DNA of 64,000 nucleotides from Myxococcus guangdongensis. GTDB lineage: Bacteria; Myxococcota; Myxococcia; Myxococcales; Myxococcaceae. Where the stretch lies: positions 434,001 to 498,000 of the forward strand of contig NZ_JAJVKW010000001.1 of assembly GCF_024198255.1 (NCBI RefSeq), given 5' to 3'. A program made the translations under genes and the position numbers. Every line of letters begins with the position of its first letter. Position 1 is the first letter of the stretch. Below, piece by piece: positions 54,155-64,000 of this stretch. The notes beneath the pieces are model-generated. The model searched no databases. It had not been told where the DNA came from and saw only the letters and a program-made list of their open reading frames with translations.

Positions 54155-54915
54155 CGCCGATGCTCACGCGCCTTCTGCACGAAGGTCTTGTACAGCCCCA
54201 CGTGCACGGGAACCGTCGTGGACATGTACTCGGGATGCCACTGCACGCCCACGGCGAAGGCGTGCGCGGTGGACTCGATGGCCTCCACCACGCCATCCGG
54301 CGCCATGGCGCAGAGGGTCACGTCCTTGCCCGCCGTGCGCACCGCCTGATGGTGCGTGGAGTTCACCATCAGCTGGCCATGCCCCACCGCCTCCGCCAGG
54401 AGCGAGCCGCTGCGCACGTCCACCGGATGCTGCGGCTGGGTGCGGTCATGCTTCTGCTCGTGCTCGCGCGCGCCCTGCACCTCGCGGCCGATGTCCTGGA
54501 ACAACGTGCCGCCCAGCACCACGTTGAGCAACTGCATGCCCCCGCAGATGCCCAGCACGGGCATGTTCCGCTTGAGCGCGCCACGCATCAGCGCGGCCTC
54601 GAACGCGGTGCGCCCCTCCTTGAGCGCGCCCAATCCCTCGCGCGCCGTCTCGCCGTACGCCTCGGGCGGGATGTCGAACGCGCCGCCGGTGACGAGCAGC
54701 CCCGACACCCGGTCCAGATACGCCTCCACGCACGTGGGGTCGTCCGCGTACGGCAACACGAAGGGAAGCCCTCCAGCGCGCAGCACCGCCTCCGCGTAGG
54801 GCACCTTCAGCTCGTACCGCGCGAAGGGCTGGTCCTCGGGCTGGCTCCAGTCCGGGGTGATGCCGATGTTGGGCCGCCGAGGCGGCTGGCCATGGTGTCG
54901 CGGATGATTGTTCAT
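54151..54915 (-). CDS. Class I glutamine amidotransferase-like hydrolase (PuuD/gamma-Glu-GABA hydrolase family)
   Basis: A 254-residue enzyme with nucleophile Cys124 in GICGGMQLLN and the His227-x-Glu229 pair in QWHPEY, a complete class I amidotransferase triad. LVTGGAFDIPPEAYGE is the PuuD-subfamily oxyanion and substrate segment. It acts alone, without a fused synthase, so it is probably a gamma-glutamyl hydrolase. Placement between thiE and thiD, with overlapping codons to thiD, suggests a link to thiamine-related or polyamine metabolism that is not standard. Confidence 0.88.
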   Translation of the reverse strand: MNNHPRHHGQPPRRPNIGITPDWSQPEDQPFARYELKVPYAEAVLRAGGLPFVLPYADDPTCVEAYLDRVSGLLVTGGAFDIPPEAYGETAREGLGALKEGRTAFEAALMRGALKRNMPVLGICGGMQLLNVVLGGTLFQDIGREVQGAREHEQKHDRTQPQHPVDVRSGSLLAEAVGHGQLMVNSTHHQAVRTAGKDVTLCAMAPDGVVEAIESTAHAFAVGVQWHPEYMSTTVPVHVGLYKTFVQKAREHRR

Positions 54916-54936
54916 GGGGGAGTCCGTCGGTCGAAC

Positions 54937-55593
54937 CTACCCCCCCACACGGCCTCGTTCAAACGCGCCCGCGAGCAGTCGCACCCGCTCGGCGATGTCC
55001 TGGGCGAGCAGCGCGTCCGACACCACCGCCGCGCCATGAGCCCCCGTCGCCGCCACGCTCGCCACGTTGGCGAGCCCCACGCCGCCAATCCCCACCACCG
55101 GCAACACGCTGCCCTTCACCACGCGAGCCAGCCCCTCCAACCCCATCACCGGCGCCGGCACCGCCTTCGTCATCGTGCCGAAGACAGGCCCCACGCCCAC
55201 GTAGTCCGCGCCCGCCTCCAGCGCCTCCCGCGCGCCCCCCTCATCCCGCACCGTGACGCCCACCAGCCGGCCAGGCCCCAACAGCGCCCGCGCATCCCGG
55301 GCAGGCAGGTCCTCATCCCCCACGTGCACCCCGTGTGCGTCCGACAGCAGCGCCAGGTCCACCCTGTCGTTGAGCAGGCACACCGCGCCCGCGCTCCGGC
55401 ACAGCGCCACCACCGTCCGCGCCACCTCCAGCGCCTCCCGGAGGGACGTGCGTTTCATCCGCAGCTGCACCACCCGCGCGCCGCCCGCCAGCAGGCGCTC
55501 CGCCTTGGCCACCAGCGGCATGTCCGGCACCACGGTGTCGTCGCACAACAGATAGAGGCCGGGGGGAAGCAGCGGGCGGGGCAGGACGTTCAT
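54937..55593 (-). CDS. thiE: Thiamine-phosphate synthase
   Basis: A 218-residue TIM-barrel enzyme joining HMP-pyrophosphate and thiazole phosphate to thiamine phosphate. Recognisable segments are VVQLRMKRTSLREAL, CLLNDRVDLALLSDAHGVHVGDEDL, DYVGVGPVFGTMTKA and VVGIGGVGLANVASV. ATG 55593 is used. First gene of thiE-amidotransferase-thiD, 21 bp before the next. The divergent strong promoter at 55.6 kb serves the opposite gene; no clear thiamine riboswitch is seen upstream of thiE. Confidence 0.93.
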   Translation of the reverse strand: MNVLPRPLLPPGLYLLCDDTVVPDMPLVAKAERLLAGGARVVQLRMKRTSLREALEVARTVVALCRSAGAVCLLNDRVDLALLSDAHGVHVGDEDLPARDARALLGPGRLVGVTVRDEGGAREALEAGADYVGVGPVFGTMTKAVPAPVMGLEGLARVVKGSVLPVVGIGGVGLANVASVAATGAHGAAVVSDALLAQDIAERVRLLAGAFERGRVGG

Positions 55594-55620
55594 CGGCACT
55601 GGGAAGACGGGACGGCGGCG

Positions 55621-55646
55621 TTGACAGGCGGCCCCTCTGCTATAAG
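55621..55646 (+). promoter_or_regulatory. Strong extended -10 promoter of the acidic-protein operon
   Basis: TGCTATAAG (38-46) is a near-perfect extended -10; a full TTGACA sits at 55621-55626, only 14 bases upstream of TATAAG. The short spacer argues the extended -10 does most of the work. Predicted start near 55653, with GAGGA as ribosome site before the ATG. Confidence 0.65.
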
Positions 55647-55686
55647 GTGGCGCGCTGTTTTCCAAGCAATTCTGAGGATTTGAAAC

Positions 55687-56013
55687 ATGGCGGACACGGT
55701 GGACCCCAAGCACCTCGATAAGCGCACCGCGGAGCGGTACCTGCGCTCGGGCCAGTTGGACGAGAAGGCGCACAAGCGCTACCTCGAGAGCCTGCCTGAT
55801 GTGGCGGACAAGTCCGTCCCGGTGGAGACCTTCATGCTCGACGACGTGGAGGACTACGACGACGAGGATGAGGACGAGACGGACGACGTGGACGACTCGG
55901 ATGATTCCGATGAGGCCGACGAGGCGGATGACGAGGCCCCCGTCACCAACAACGACGAGGCCGACCTGGCCGCCGTCGCCTCCTCCTCCGAAGACGAGCC
56001 GAACAATCCATGA
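55687..56013 (+). CDS. Highly acidic small protein, 108 residues
   Basis: The first 50 residues are a charged helical region (LDKRTAERYLRSGQLDEKAHKRYLESLPD). The rest is a run of Asp and Glu with a few Ser (DDEDEDETDDVDDSDDSDEA), one of the most acidic stretches in the window. No signal or membrane segment. Its stop overlaps the DUF1844 start (ATGA). Similar acidic proteins can be nucleic-acid mimics, histone-like chaperones or ribosome-associated factors; I cannot choose. The strong promoter suggests high expression. Confidence 0.85.
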   Translation: MADTVDPKHLDKRTAERYLRSGQLDEKAHKRYLESLPDVADKSVPVETFMLDDVEDYDDEDEDETDDVDDSDDSDEADEADDEAPVTNNDEADLAAVASSSEDEPNNP

Positions 56014-56324
56014 GCCCCGCGGACGAGAAGCGCGGCGAGACCTTCGTCATGCGGGGGGAAGCGCGCTCCGCGTCCGAGGAGCCCATCGGCTTCACCACGT
56101 TCATCATGGGGCTGGGCACCGCGGTGCTCATCTACCTGGGTGAGGCGCCGAATCCCGAAACGGGCCAGACGACGAAGGACCTGCCGCTGGCCCGGCAGAA
56201 CCTGGACCTGTTGTCGATGCTGCGGCTGAAGACGCGGGGCAACCTGACGGCCGAAGAGGAGAAGCTCTTCGACGGGTTGCTCGCCGACTTGCGACTGCGC
56301 TTCGTGGAGGCAAGCAAGCGGTGA
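56010..56324 (+). CDS. DUF1844 protein
   Basis: A 104-residue protein with the DUF1844 signature: PIGFTTFIMGLGTAVLIYLGE, then LPLARQNLDLLSMLRLKTRGNLTAEEEKLFDGLLADLRLRF. One hydrophobic helix (about 28-44) and an amphipathic C-terminal pair. The family is widespread in Deltaproteobacteria-type genomes and has no established role. It overlaps both neighbours (ATGA before, GTGA after), so the three products are made together and may act in one complex. Confidence 0.9.
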   Translation: MSPADEKRGETFVMRGEARSASEEPIGFTTFIMGLGTAVLIYLGEAPNPETGQTTKDLPLARQNLDLLSMLRLKTRGNLTAEEEKLFDGLLADLRLRFVEASKR

Positions 56325-56971
56325 CGGTGTCTGCTCCCCGCTCGGGCTCGCTGCCCGGGAACATCCGCTTCGCGGCGCTGGTGGCCTGCATCCTCGCCGC
56401 GCTCACGGGCTGGGCGTCCCTGAACGAGGCCACGGAGCTGGCGCACTTCTACGAGGTGCGCTCCCAGCACCTGGAGAAGGGCCCTCCCCTCCTCCTCGGC
56501 AATGACCCAGCCGTGCTCCAGCACCTGCTGGAGACGCAGTACCAGGCGCTCGAGCCCATGCGCGAGCCCAGGGCCGCGCTGATGGGTGTGCTCGCCGTGG
56601 CGTGCGCCTTCGTCTTCGTGTCCGCCCTGCGCATGCTCCGCCCCGGAGACCTGCCCCGAGGCGCCATGGGACGGATGCTCGGCCGCGCCGCCGTCACGGT
56701 GGCGGTGCTGCGCACCATCGACGGCGCCCAGTGGGCCGTGGTGGCCCGACGCGTGGGCGTCACCCTGGCCCAGACGCTCGCCCAGCGCCCCGAATACCAG
56801 GACCCCTCCGCCGCCGAGGCCGTCACCACCGTGGCCCCCTGGCTCGCGCTGGGCATGACGGTGGCCGGCACCACGCTCATCGCGGGGACCTTCGCCGTGC
56901 TCGGACAGTTCTTCCGCAGCGAGTCCGTGCGACAGGCGCTCGTCACCCAGGACGGCCCCGTCGACGGGTAG
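56321..56971 (+). CDS. Membrane protein, 216 residues
   Basis: GTG 56321 overlaps the DUF1844 stop. Hydrophobic segments at about 14-32, 85-105 and 170-198 indicate three membrane helices. Between the first two is a soluble loop with conserved-looking NEATELAHFYEVRSQHL. Family not recognised. Third gene of the acidic-protein operon; converges on the next gene with 7 bp between stops. Confidence 0.75.
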   Translation: MTVSAPRSGSLPGNIRFAALVACILAALTGWASLNEATELAHFYEVRSQHLEKGPPLLLGNDPAVLQHLLETQYQALEPMREPRAALMGVLAVACAFVFVSALRMLRPGDLPRGAMGRMLGRAAVTVAVLRTIDGAQWAVVARRVGVTLAQTLAQRPEYQDPSAAEAVTTVAPWLALGMTVAGTTLIAGTFAVLGQFFRSESVRQALVTQDGPVDG

Positions 56972-56978
56972 CCGTCCC

Positions 56979-57500
56979 TCAGTGGGCGTGGGGCGCCACG
57001 GAGCCCGGCAGCAGGGACTCCAGCACCGCCTCCACGTCCGCCGTGGAGTCCTCCAGCCCCAGCACCTGCCCCGTCACCGGCAGCTTCAACAGCGCCTGCC
57101 GCGACAGCCCGAAGACGTGCGCCAGGTGCCCCATGGGCCAGCGCGACTGCATGTGCAGGAAAGCGGCCTCGTCCAGGTCCTCGGGACGGCCCTCCGGCAG
57201 ATCCACATTGTCGTAGACCACCCGCTCACCGCCCACGCGCCGACCGTTGCCGTAGGCGATGACCTCCTCACCCTCGTCCGGGTCGTACACATACGCCTGC
57301 ACGGTGGTGTTGGCCGCGCGGGACAGCAGCCGGGGCAGCGCATGGTGCGCGGCGTACCAGTGCGCGCCGGGCCGGCCCTGGGTGAAGGGCGCCACGTAGG
57401 CCAACCGGACCACCTTGCGGCGACGGTTGACCGAAACCTGCAGCCCGGTGGCGCCTGACGCGCCGTCCAGCTGCAGCGCCTCGCGGGCCTGCCGGAGCAA
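56979..57500 (-). CDS. Hypothetical protein with uncertain, possibly non-canonical start
   Basis: The body (about 170 residues) includes VNRRRKVVRLAYVAPFTQGRP, NTTVQAYVYDPDEGEEVIAY and EAAFLHMQSRWPMGHLAHVFGLSRQALLKL. No signal or membrane segment; mixed strand/helix. The first standard start is TTG 57500. The in-frame sequence upstream still reads like protein (NLEAHGGYLIRLESFGGLE) back to a CTG near 57563, before an in-frame TAG, so initiation may be at CTG or ATT. Function unknown. Confidence 0.65.
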   Translation of the reverse strand: MLRQAREALQLDGASGATGLQVSVNRRRKVVRLAYVAPFTQGRPGAHWYAAHHALPRLLSRAANTTVQAYVYDPDEGEEVIAYGNGRRVGGERVVYDNVDLPEGRPEDLDEAAFLHMQSRWPMGHLAHVFGLSRQALLKLPVTGQVLGLEDSTADVEAVLESLLPGSVAPHAH

Positions 57501-57738
57501 CTCCAGCCCGCCGAAGCTTTCGAGTCGAATGAGATAGCCGCCGTGCGCTTCCAGGTTCAGCCCCCCGCGGGTGCGCGCCGCCTATAACCGAGCCACGTCC
57601 CTCGTGGCAACCCAGGCACCTCGAAAAGCCAGCCGCTACCAGGAGTCCAAAGTATTCCGTTTCTGGCGCAGCCCGGGCCGCGATTCGTGACGCACCGCAC
57701 CAACTTGCCAAGCCCTTCGCGACTCTTACGTTGAGTGT

Positions 57739-60363
<2,625 letters not shown>

Positions 60364-60390
60364 GTCACCGCCGCGGGCGAGGATGCATCC

Positions 60391-60436
60391 GAAGCCCCCT
60401 GCCCCGTCCCTCGTGGATGGGCGGGGGGCTTCTTCG
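60391..60436 (+). terminator. Intrinsic terminator after clpB
   Basis: A 14-bp stem (GAAGCCCCCTGCCC/GGGCGGGGGGCTTC, one T-G pair) with a 14-base loop is followed by TTCGT. It ends ten bases before the stop of the convergent DUF4157 gene and may serve both directions. Confidence 0.72.
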
Positions 60437-60445
60437 TGGGCGGGC

Positions 60446-61861
60446 TCAATCGGAGTCGGAGTCGGAGGCTTCCGTCATCTCGGTGTCGTCCGACAGCTCG
60501 GCCTCGGATTCGTCGCCGACGCCCCAGTGGGCCTCCATCGCGGCCACCATCGCGTCGACGTCCGCGTAGAGCCGTCCGAAGGCCACCGGATAGGCCATCC
60601 GGACGGACCGGGCGTGCTGCTCGAAGAGCATGGCGCGCAGTTCGTCCAGGCTCTCGTTCGTCCGCGCGGGGTCGAGCCCCAGGGCAGCGTACTCGCCCTC
60701 GTCGTTCTCTCCGTCCGCGTCCGTGTGCAGGTTCTGCACGGTGTCGAAGTCGAAGAGACTGAACAGCGCGTCCTGAAGCTCGTCGTCGGTGACACCACCG
60801 CCATCGGCCGCGTTACCCGCTCGGGCGACGGCGGCGTCGTTCGCGACATTGCCCGCGCCTCCTCCGAAGTTCGCTTGAGAGAGGGGGAGCTTGCTGCGGA
60901 CGACCAACCACTGCTGCACATACGCCTGGAGCGCGAACCCCTGGGCCATCGTCCCCGGAGCCGCGTTGTTGGCCGCGTCCCGGTGGGCCTCCAGCAGCTC
61001 GATTTCATCATCGAGTGCCTGCTCCTTGTCGTCATCGAGGCTGTCGATGAGGTCCCATCCCGGCAGCGCACGCAGGTGGTTCTCCAGCCGGTTCATGTTG
61101 TTGATGGCAGCGGCGGGCGTGCGGCCGAGCAGTCCGCGGTCGAGGGTGTCCAGGTACGTCTGCCACGGCGTGGTGTGGTGGCGCTCCGTGGGCCACAACG
61201 AGCCCGCGCGCCCGCCCACGTTCACCTGGTTGATGCGCCCCGCGGCATTCGCGCCGAGCTGCACCGCGACCCGCTGGATGGGGACGCCCGCCCCTGCCCC
61301 GGTGCGCGGCGCCGCCTTGAGCTGCGCGGTCGCCATGTCATGGGAGGACTCCATGGGGAGCCTGGAGGCGCGCGCGGACATGGCGTCGGCCTCGCGCTCC
61401 AGGCCGGAGTCGTCGTTGAGCGCGGCGCCGTGCAGCTCGGCCGTGGGCCGCACCCGCCCCTGTTTCTGTTGCACGACGTGCCACGCCTCGTGGGCCAGGT
61501 GCTTCTCCTGCCCCGGCGCCACGTGGATGTCCGAGCCCTGCGTGTAGGCCAGGGCCTGGAGCTGCGCGGGCGTGGAGGAGTTGTAGTGCACGCGCACGTC
61601 GTCCATCGACATGCCGGACAGGGACTCGACGCCGGACTTCAGCGAGTCCGGCAGGCCCGTGTCATTGCGCGGCGAGGCGCGGCGCTGGAGCGTCTGCGCC
61701 TGCTTCGCCTGCGCCACCACTCGCGGGGAGGCGTCCAGCGCCTGCTGGAGCGCGCCCAGCGCCTGCGTGCGCGACGAGCCCCCCTCCGTGGCACCAGCTC
61801 CCGCCGAGGGCGCGGAGGTGGACTCGCGCGAGGACTGTGACGGCTCGACGAACACACCCAT
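60446..61861 (-). CDS. DUF4157 protein, likely contractile-injection-system-type payload
   Basis: A 471-residue protein; GGAGG seven bases before ATG 61861. The DUF4157 core (about 70-135) reads LPDSLKSGVESLSGMSMDD, VRVHYNSSTPAQLQALAYTQ and a zinc-protease-like HEAWH (124-128) followed by VVQQKQGRV. This domain is common in proteins near extracellular contractile injection systems and in toxin N-termini. The C-terminal 270 residues contain an ERHHTTPWQTYLDTL segment that could be an HNH-like or structural motif, then Ala/Asn-rich sequence, ending in an acidic Glu/Asp/Ser tail. No sheath, tube or baseplate gene lies in the window, so this would be an orphan payload. Confidence 0.8.
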   Translation of the reverse strand: MGVFVEPSQSSRESTSAPSAGAGATEGGSSRTQALGALQQALDASPRVVAQAKQAQTLQRRASPRNDTGLPDSLKSGVESLSGMSMDDVRVHYNSSTPAQLQALAYTQGSDIHVAPGQEKHLAHEAWHVVQQKQGRVRPTAELHGAALNDDSGLEREADAMSARASRLPMESSHDMATAQLKAAPRTGAGAGVPIQRVAVQLGANAAGRINQVNVGGRAGSLWPTERHHTTPWQTYLDTLDRGLLGRTPAAAINNMNRLENHLRALPGWDLIDSLDDDKEQALDDEIELLEAHRDAANNAAPGTMAQGFALQAYVQQWLVVRSKLPLSQANFGGGAGNVANDAAVARAGNAADGGGVTDDELQDALFSLFDFDTVQNLHTDADGENDEGEYAALGLDPARTNESLDELRAMLFEQHARSVRMAYPVAFGRLYADVDAMVAAMEAHWGVGDESEAELSDDTEMTEASDSDSD

Positions 61862-62003
61862 GCGATGCCTCCGGGGGAGGCTCGCAATGTACCGTGCCCT
61901 TCTCGAGCGCCGACAGGATGCGCCGGGTGTCACGCCATGAGGGCCGCGTCACGCCGGAGCACGTCCTCCTCACGCGTGGGACGCCCTGAGTCTCCTCGGG
62001 CGC

Positions 62004-62594
62004 TCAGGACGGGGACGGCGGCGTCTGCGACGCCTCGGGGCTGTCCGCGCGAATCTTGCGCGAGTTCTCGACCAGCTCGCGCCAGGACGCCTCATACTCC
62101 CCTCGCAACCGCGCCCACTCACCGCCCCGGGCCTTCATCAGTCGCCGCAGCGACTCACCCGTGCTGGAGAACGACGAGCGCAGGAAGCGCAGCTCCTCCT
62201 TCGTGAGCAACGAGTCCTCCGCGCGGGAGCGGGAGATGTCCGCCTCGTACCCGTCGAACTGGGCCCCCAACTGCCGCAGCTCCGCCTCGCGCTTGCGCTC
62301 ATAGGCCGCGCGCTTCAAGCCCGCATGCTCCTCCGCGTCGTCGAGCGACTTGCGGGTGTCGTCACAGGCGCGCAGCAGCTCCTGCTTGCCCCGCTCGAAG
62401 TCCTCGGTGCCGCGCTGACGCAGCTCCTCCAGCTTGCGGCGGAACGCCTCGCGGCGCTCCTTCACGCCCCTCAGCTCCTGCACCTCGTCCTGTGCCTGGC
62501 GGATGTCGGACTGCGCCTCGACCTCGGCGATTCGCGCGTCGATGCGCTGTTTCTCGGCGTCCATCTTCTGCAGGTAAGCCTCGCGCTCGTTCAT
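62004..62594 (-). CDS. Coiled-coil protein, 196 residues
   Basis: Almost entirely charged helix: MDAEKQRIDARIAEVEAQSD, KERREAFRRKLEELRQRG, GLKRAAYERKREAELRQLG, typical of a soluble alpha-helical rod or antiparallel coiled coil. AGGAGG lies ten bases upstream of the ATG. It precedes the DUF4157 gene by 142 bp in the same direction. It could be a chaperone or adaptor for that protein, but only position suggests this. Similar sequences are numerous and the name coiled-coil is all that is safe. Confidence 0.8.
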   Translation of the reverse strand: MNEREAYLQKMDAEKQRIDARIAEVEAQSDIRQAQDEVQELRGVKERREAFRRKLEELRQRGTEDFERGKQELLRACDDTRKSLDDAEEHAGLKRAAYERKREAELRQLGAQFDGYEADISRSRAEDSLLTKEELRFLRSSFSSTGESLRRLMKARGGEWARLRGEYEASWRELVENSRKIRADSPEASQTPPSPS

Positions 62595-62755
62595 GGCCTG
62601 GATGCCTCCTCAAGGTGAGACGCCGCGACCTGGCGTCCTCGCGGGGATATGGATGAGGACGGCGTGGGACATCGGGCACAGGCGAAGGCACGAGGGCCGG
62701 GCGTGCCGCGCGGAGTGCTTGACCCCGGGCCCGCTCCAGGCGATGAGCCGGGCGC

Positions 62756-63439
62756 ATGAAGCCCTGGGAGACACTCGAGAGCGCCGACGTCCCGGACGTG
62801 GGGGACCTCACCCTGGTCCGCCGAGGGGACGAGTACGTCCTGCGCGTGCGCGGACAGACGCTGATGTCCAGCCGCATGCACGGCTCCGAGGAGGCGCTCG
62901 CGAAGGCCGGCTGCGCGGAGCTGGCGAGCCGGGGCACCGGACGGGTGCTCGTCGGTGGGCTCGGCTTTGGCTACACGGTGCGCGCCGTGCTGGACGCCGT
63001 GGGGCCGGGTGTCGAGGTCACCGTGGCGGAGCTGCTCCCCACGGTCGTCGCCTGGAACCGGGGGCCTCACCTGTCGCCCCTCGCCGGTGCGCCGCTGGAG
63101 GACAAGCGCGTCTCCGTGGTCGAGGCCGACGTCAGTCGCGTCATGGCTCGCAACCCGCAGACGTTCGACACCATCCTGCTCGACGTGGACAACGGCCCCA
63201 CCGCGCTCACCCATCCGGACAACCAGGGCCTCTACGGCCTGCCCGGCCTGTCCAACGCGGCGCGCGCCCTGCGCTCCGGTGGCACGCTCGGCGTCTGGAG
63301 CGCCGGCCCCGCCCCGAGCTTCGAGCGCCGACTGGAGAAGTGCGGCTTCACCGTGGAGGTCCTCCACCCCCACGCCCACGGCACCAAGGGCCCCCGCCAC
63401 GTGCTCTTCATCGCCCGCCTGGGCAAGGGCCGCCGCTGA
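62756..63439 (+). CDS. Spermidine-synthase-like (SpeE superfamily) methyltransferase-fold protein
   Basis: A 227-residue Rossmann protein. RVLVGGLGFGYTVRAVLDAVG is the nucleotide-binding loop, VTVAELLPTVVAWNRG the acidic strand, and TFDTILLDVDNGP the catalytic region, in the order of spermidine synthases. The N-terminal strand pair LTLVRRGDEYVLRVRGQTLMSSR, which includes the usual SS(x)xH-type loop, agrees. It is shorter than typical SpeE, so it could be an aminopropyltransferase variant or a methyltransferase. Divergent from the coiled-coil gene; followed by a TetR gene in the same direction. Confidence 0.82.
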   Translation: MKPWETLESADVPDVGDLTLVRRGDEYVLRVRGQTLMSSRMHGSEEALAKAGCAELASRGTGRVLVGGLGFGYTVRAVLDAVGPGVEVTVAELLPTVVAWNRGPHLSPLAGAPLEDKRVSVVEADVSRVMARNPQTFDTILLDVDNGPTALTHPDNQGLYGLPGLSNAARALRSGGTLGVWSAGPAPSFERRLEKCGFTVEVLHPHAHGTKGPRHVLFIARLGKGRR

Positions 63440-63464
63440 AGCCCCAGCGTCGAAGGGCTCGACA

Positions 63465-63496
63465 GAATATGATGACCGGTATATTCATCCGGTCGT
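63465..63496 (+). promoter_or_regulatory. Nested palindromes overlapping the TetR start: autorepression site and promoter
   Basis: GAATAT-N10-ATATTC (63465-63486) overlaps GACCGG-N9-CCGGTC (63474-63494). A TCGACA (63459-63464), 17 bases, TATTCA (63482-63487) pair would start transcription at about 63494, right at the GTG, making a leaderless message. TetR-family genes usually bind such palindromes at their own promoter. Confidence 0.5.
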
Positions 63497-64000
63497 GAGC
63501 AAGGGAGAGGACACTCGTCGGCGGATGATTGCCGCCGCGGCGGAGATGCTGGAGCGCTCGGGGTATGCCGGCGCGGGCATCAATGAGCTGCTCGAGGCCG
63601 GCAAGGCGCCTCGGGGCTCGCTCTACTTCCATTTCCCAGGGGGCAAGGAGCAGCTCGCCATCGAAGCCCTCCAGGCTTCGTCCGCGGAGGTGACGCGGCT
63701 GCTCGGCGAGCACCTCGCCTCGTCCAAGGGCCTCGTCACCGGACTGCGTCGCGCGCTCGCGCAGCTGGCCGACCGGGCCGAGGCCTCTGGCTTCGAGAAG
63801 GGCTGCCCCGTCTCCGCCGTGGTGCTGTCCTCCGGCGCCACGCCCGAGCCAGTTCGCGCCGCCGCCGCCGAGGCGCTCCAGTCCTGGCAGCAACTGCTCA
63901 CCGAGCGGCTCCGGGCCGAGGGACTCACGGCCGCCGAGTCGCGCCGCCGCGCCGCCCTGGTGCTCTCCTCCATCGAGGGCGCGCTCTTGCTCATGCGCGC
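63495..64000 (+). CDS. TetR-family transcriptional regulator (C-terminus off the window)
   Basis: 168 residues are visible and the frame is open at the right edge. The N-terminal DNA-binding domain is canonical: DTRRRMIAAAAEMLERSGY, GAGINELLEAGKAPRGSLYFHFPGGKEQLAIEAL. The PRGSLYFHFPGGKEQL segment is typical of the LmrA/YxaF-like TetR branch, whose members often control drug efflux, SDR or quinone-related genes. The ligand domain contains FEKGCPVSAVVL. GTG 63495 sits inside its likely operator and has no ribosome site, consistent with leaderless translation. Targets beyond itself are not visible in this window, except possibly the SDR gene. Confidence 0.9.
   Translation, partial: MSKGEDTRRRMIAAAAEMLERSGYAGAGINELLEAGKAPRGSLYFHFPGGKEQLAIEALQASSAEVTRLLGEHLASSKGLVTGLRRALAQLADRAEASGFEKGCPVSAVVLSSGATPEPVRAAAAEALQSWQQLLTERLRAEGLTAAESRRRAALVLSSIEGALLLMR

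Noticed and set aside
57601..57738. Sigma-32 heat-shock promoter for clpB
   Set aside because: CTTGCC and TTACGTT words are present, but spacing and sequence do not match a convincing -35/-10 heat-shock pair.

Overview
The window is high-GC, densely packed bacterial DNA with third-position GC bias, many GTG/TTG starts, and a gene repertoire typical of the Myxococcota, most likely a Myxococcus/Corallococcus-like member of the Myxococcaceae. Pointers to that group are a PDAG-repeat lipoprotein with Cys-rich modules, DUF4388 and degenerate response-regulator proteins, a very long coiled-coil protein, a SpvB/RHS toxin-like protein, a DUF4157 protein, an Ala/Pro/Lys-tailed bL25 and an RGG-extended bS18. 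This placement is inferred from content, not from a database search.

Layout, 1-14 kb: a TPR lipoprotein cut by the left edge, a PDAG-repeat surface lipoprotein, an SDR oxidoreductase, an orphan winged-helix/PD-(D/E)XK-like protein, and an aldehyde dehydrogenase-DUF779 operon. A textbook sigma-54 promoter with two upstream palindromes precedes that operon, and its AcoR-like activator is encoded next door. Small envelope proteins and a fatty acid desaturase follow.

14-26 kb: one tight minus-strand operon of four genes. They encode a 2258-residue methyltransferase-like/coiled-coil protein, diaminopimelate epimerase (dapF), a receiver-GAF-degenerate GGDEF protein, and a receiver-DUF4388-pseudoGTPase-like protein. 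This is the strongest candidate for an undescribed system: a large scaffold and two regulators physically tied to peptidoglycan precursor synthesis.

26-45 kb: class I ribonucleotide reductase (nrdA, nrdB, separated by a strong terminator), a 2011-residue SpvB/VCBS/RHS protein followed by an unrecognised 467-residue protein, a site-2-protease-like protein lacking its catalytic residues, a LysE exporter, an aquaporin, a tdk-upp-hpt nucleotide salvage operon, spoVG and prs. Nucleotide metabolism (prs, tdk, upp, hpt, nrdAB) is concentrated here.

45-57 kb: translation and replication core: rplY, pth, rpsF, rpsR, rplI and dnaB. A sigma-70 promoter and a structured leader precede rpsF. An acyltransferase plus a LytS/LytTR two-component pair lies between rplI and dnaB. 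A thiE-glutamine amidotransferase-thiD operon and a three-gene operon (acidic protein, DUF1844, membrane protein) follow.

57-64 kb: clpB, a DUF4157 protein of the type linked to extracellular contractile injection systems, a coiled-coil protein, a spermidine-synthase-like protein and a TetR regulator cut by the right edge. I saw no rRNA or tRNA genes, CRISPR arrays, insertion sequences or prophage genes.
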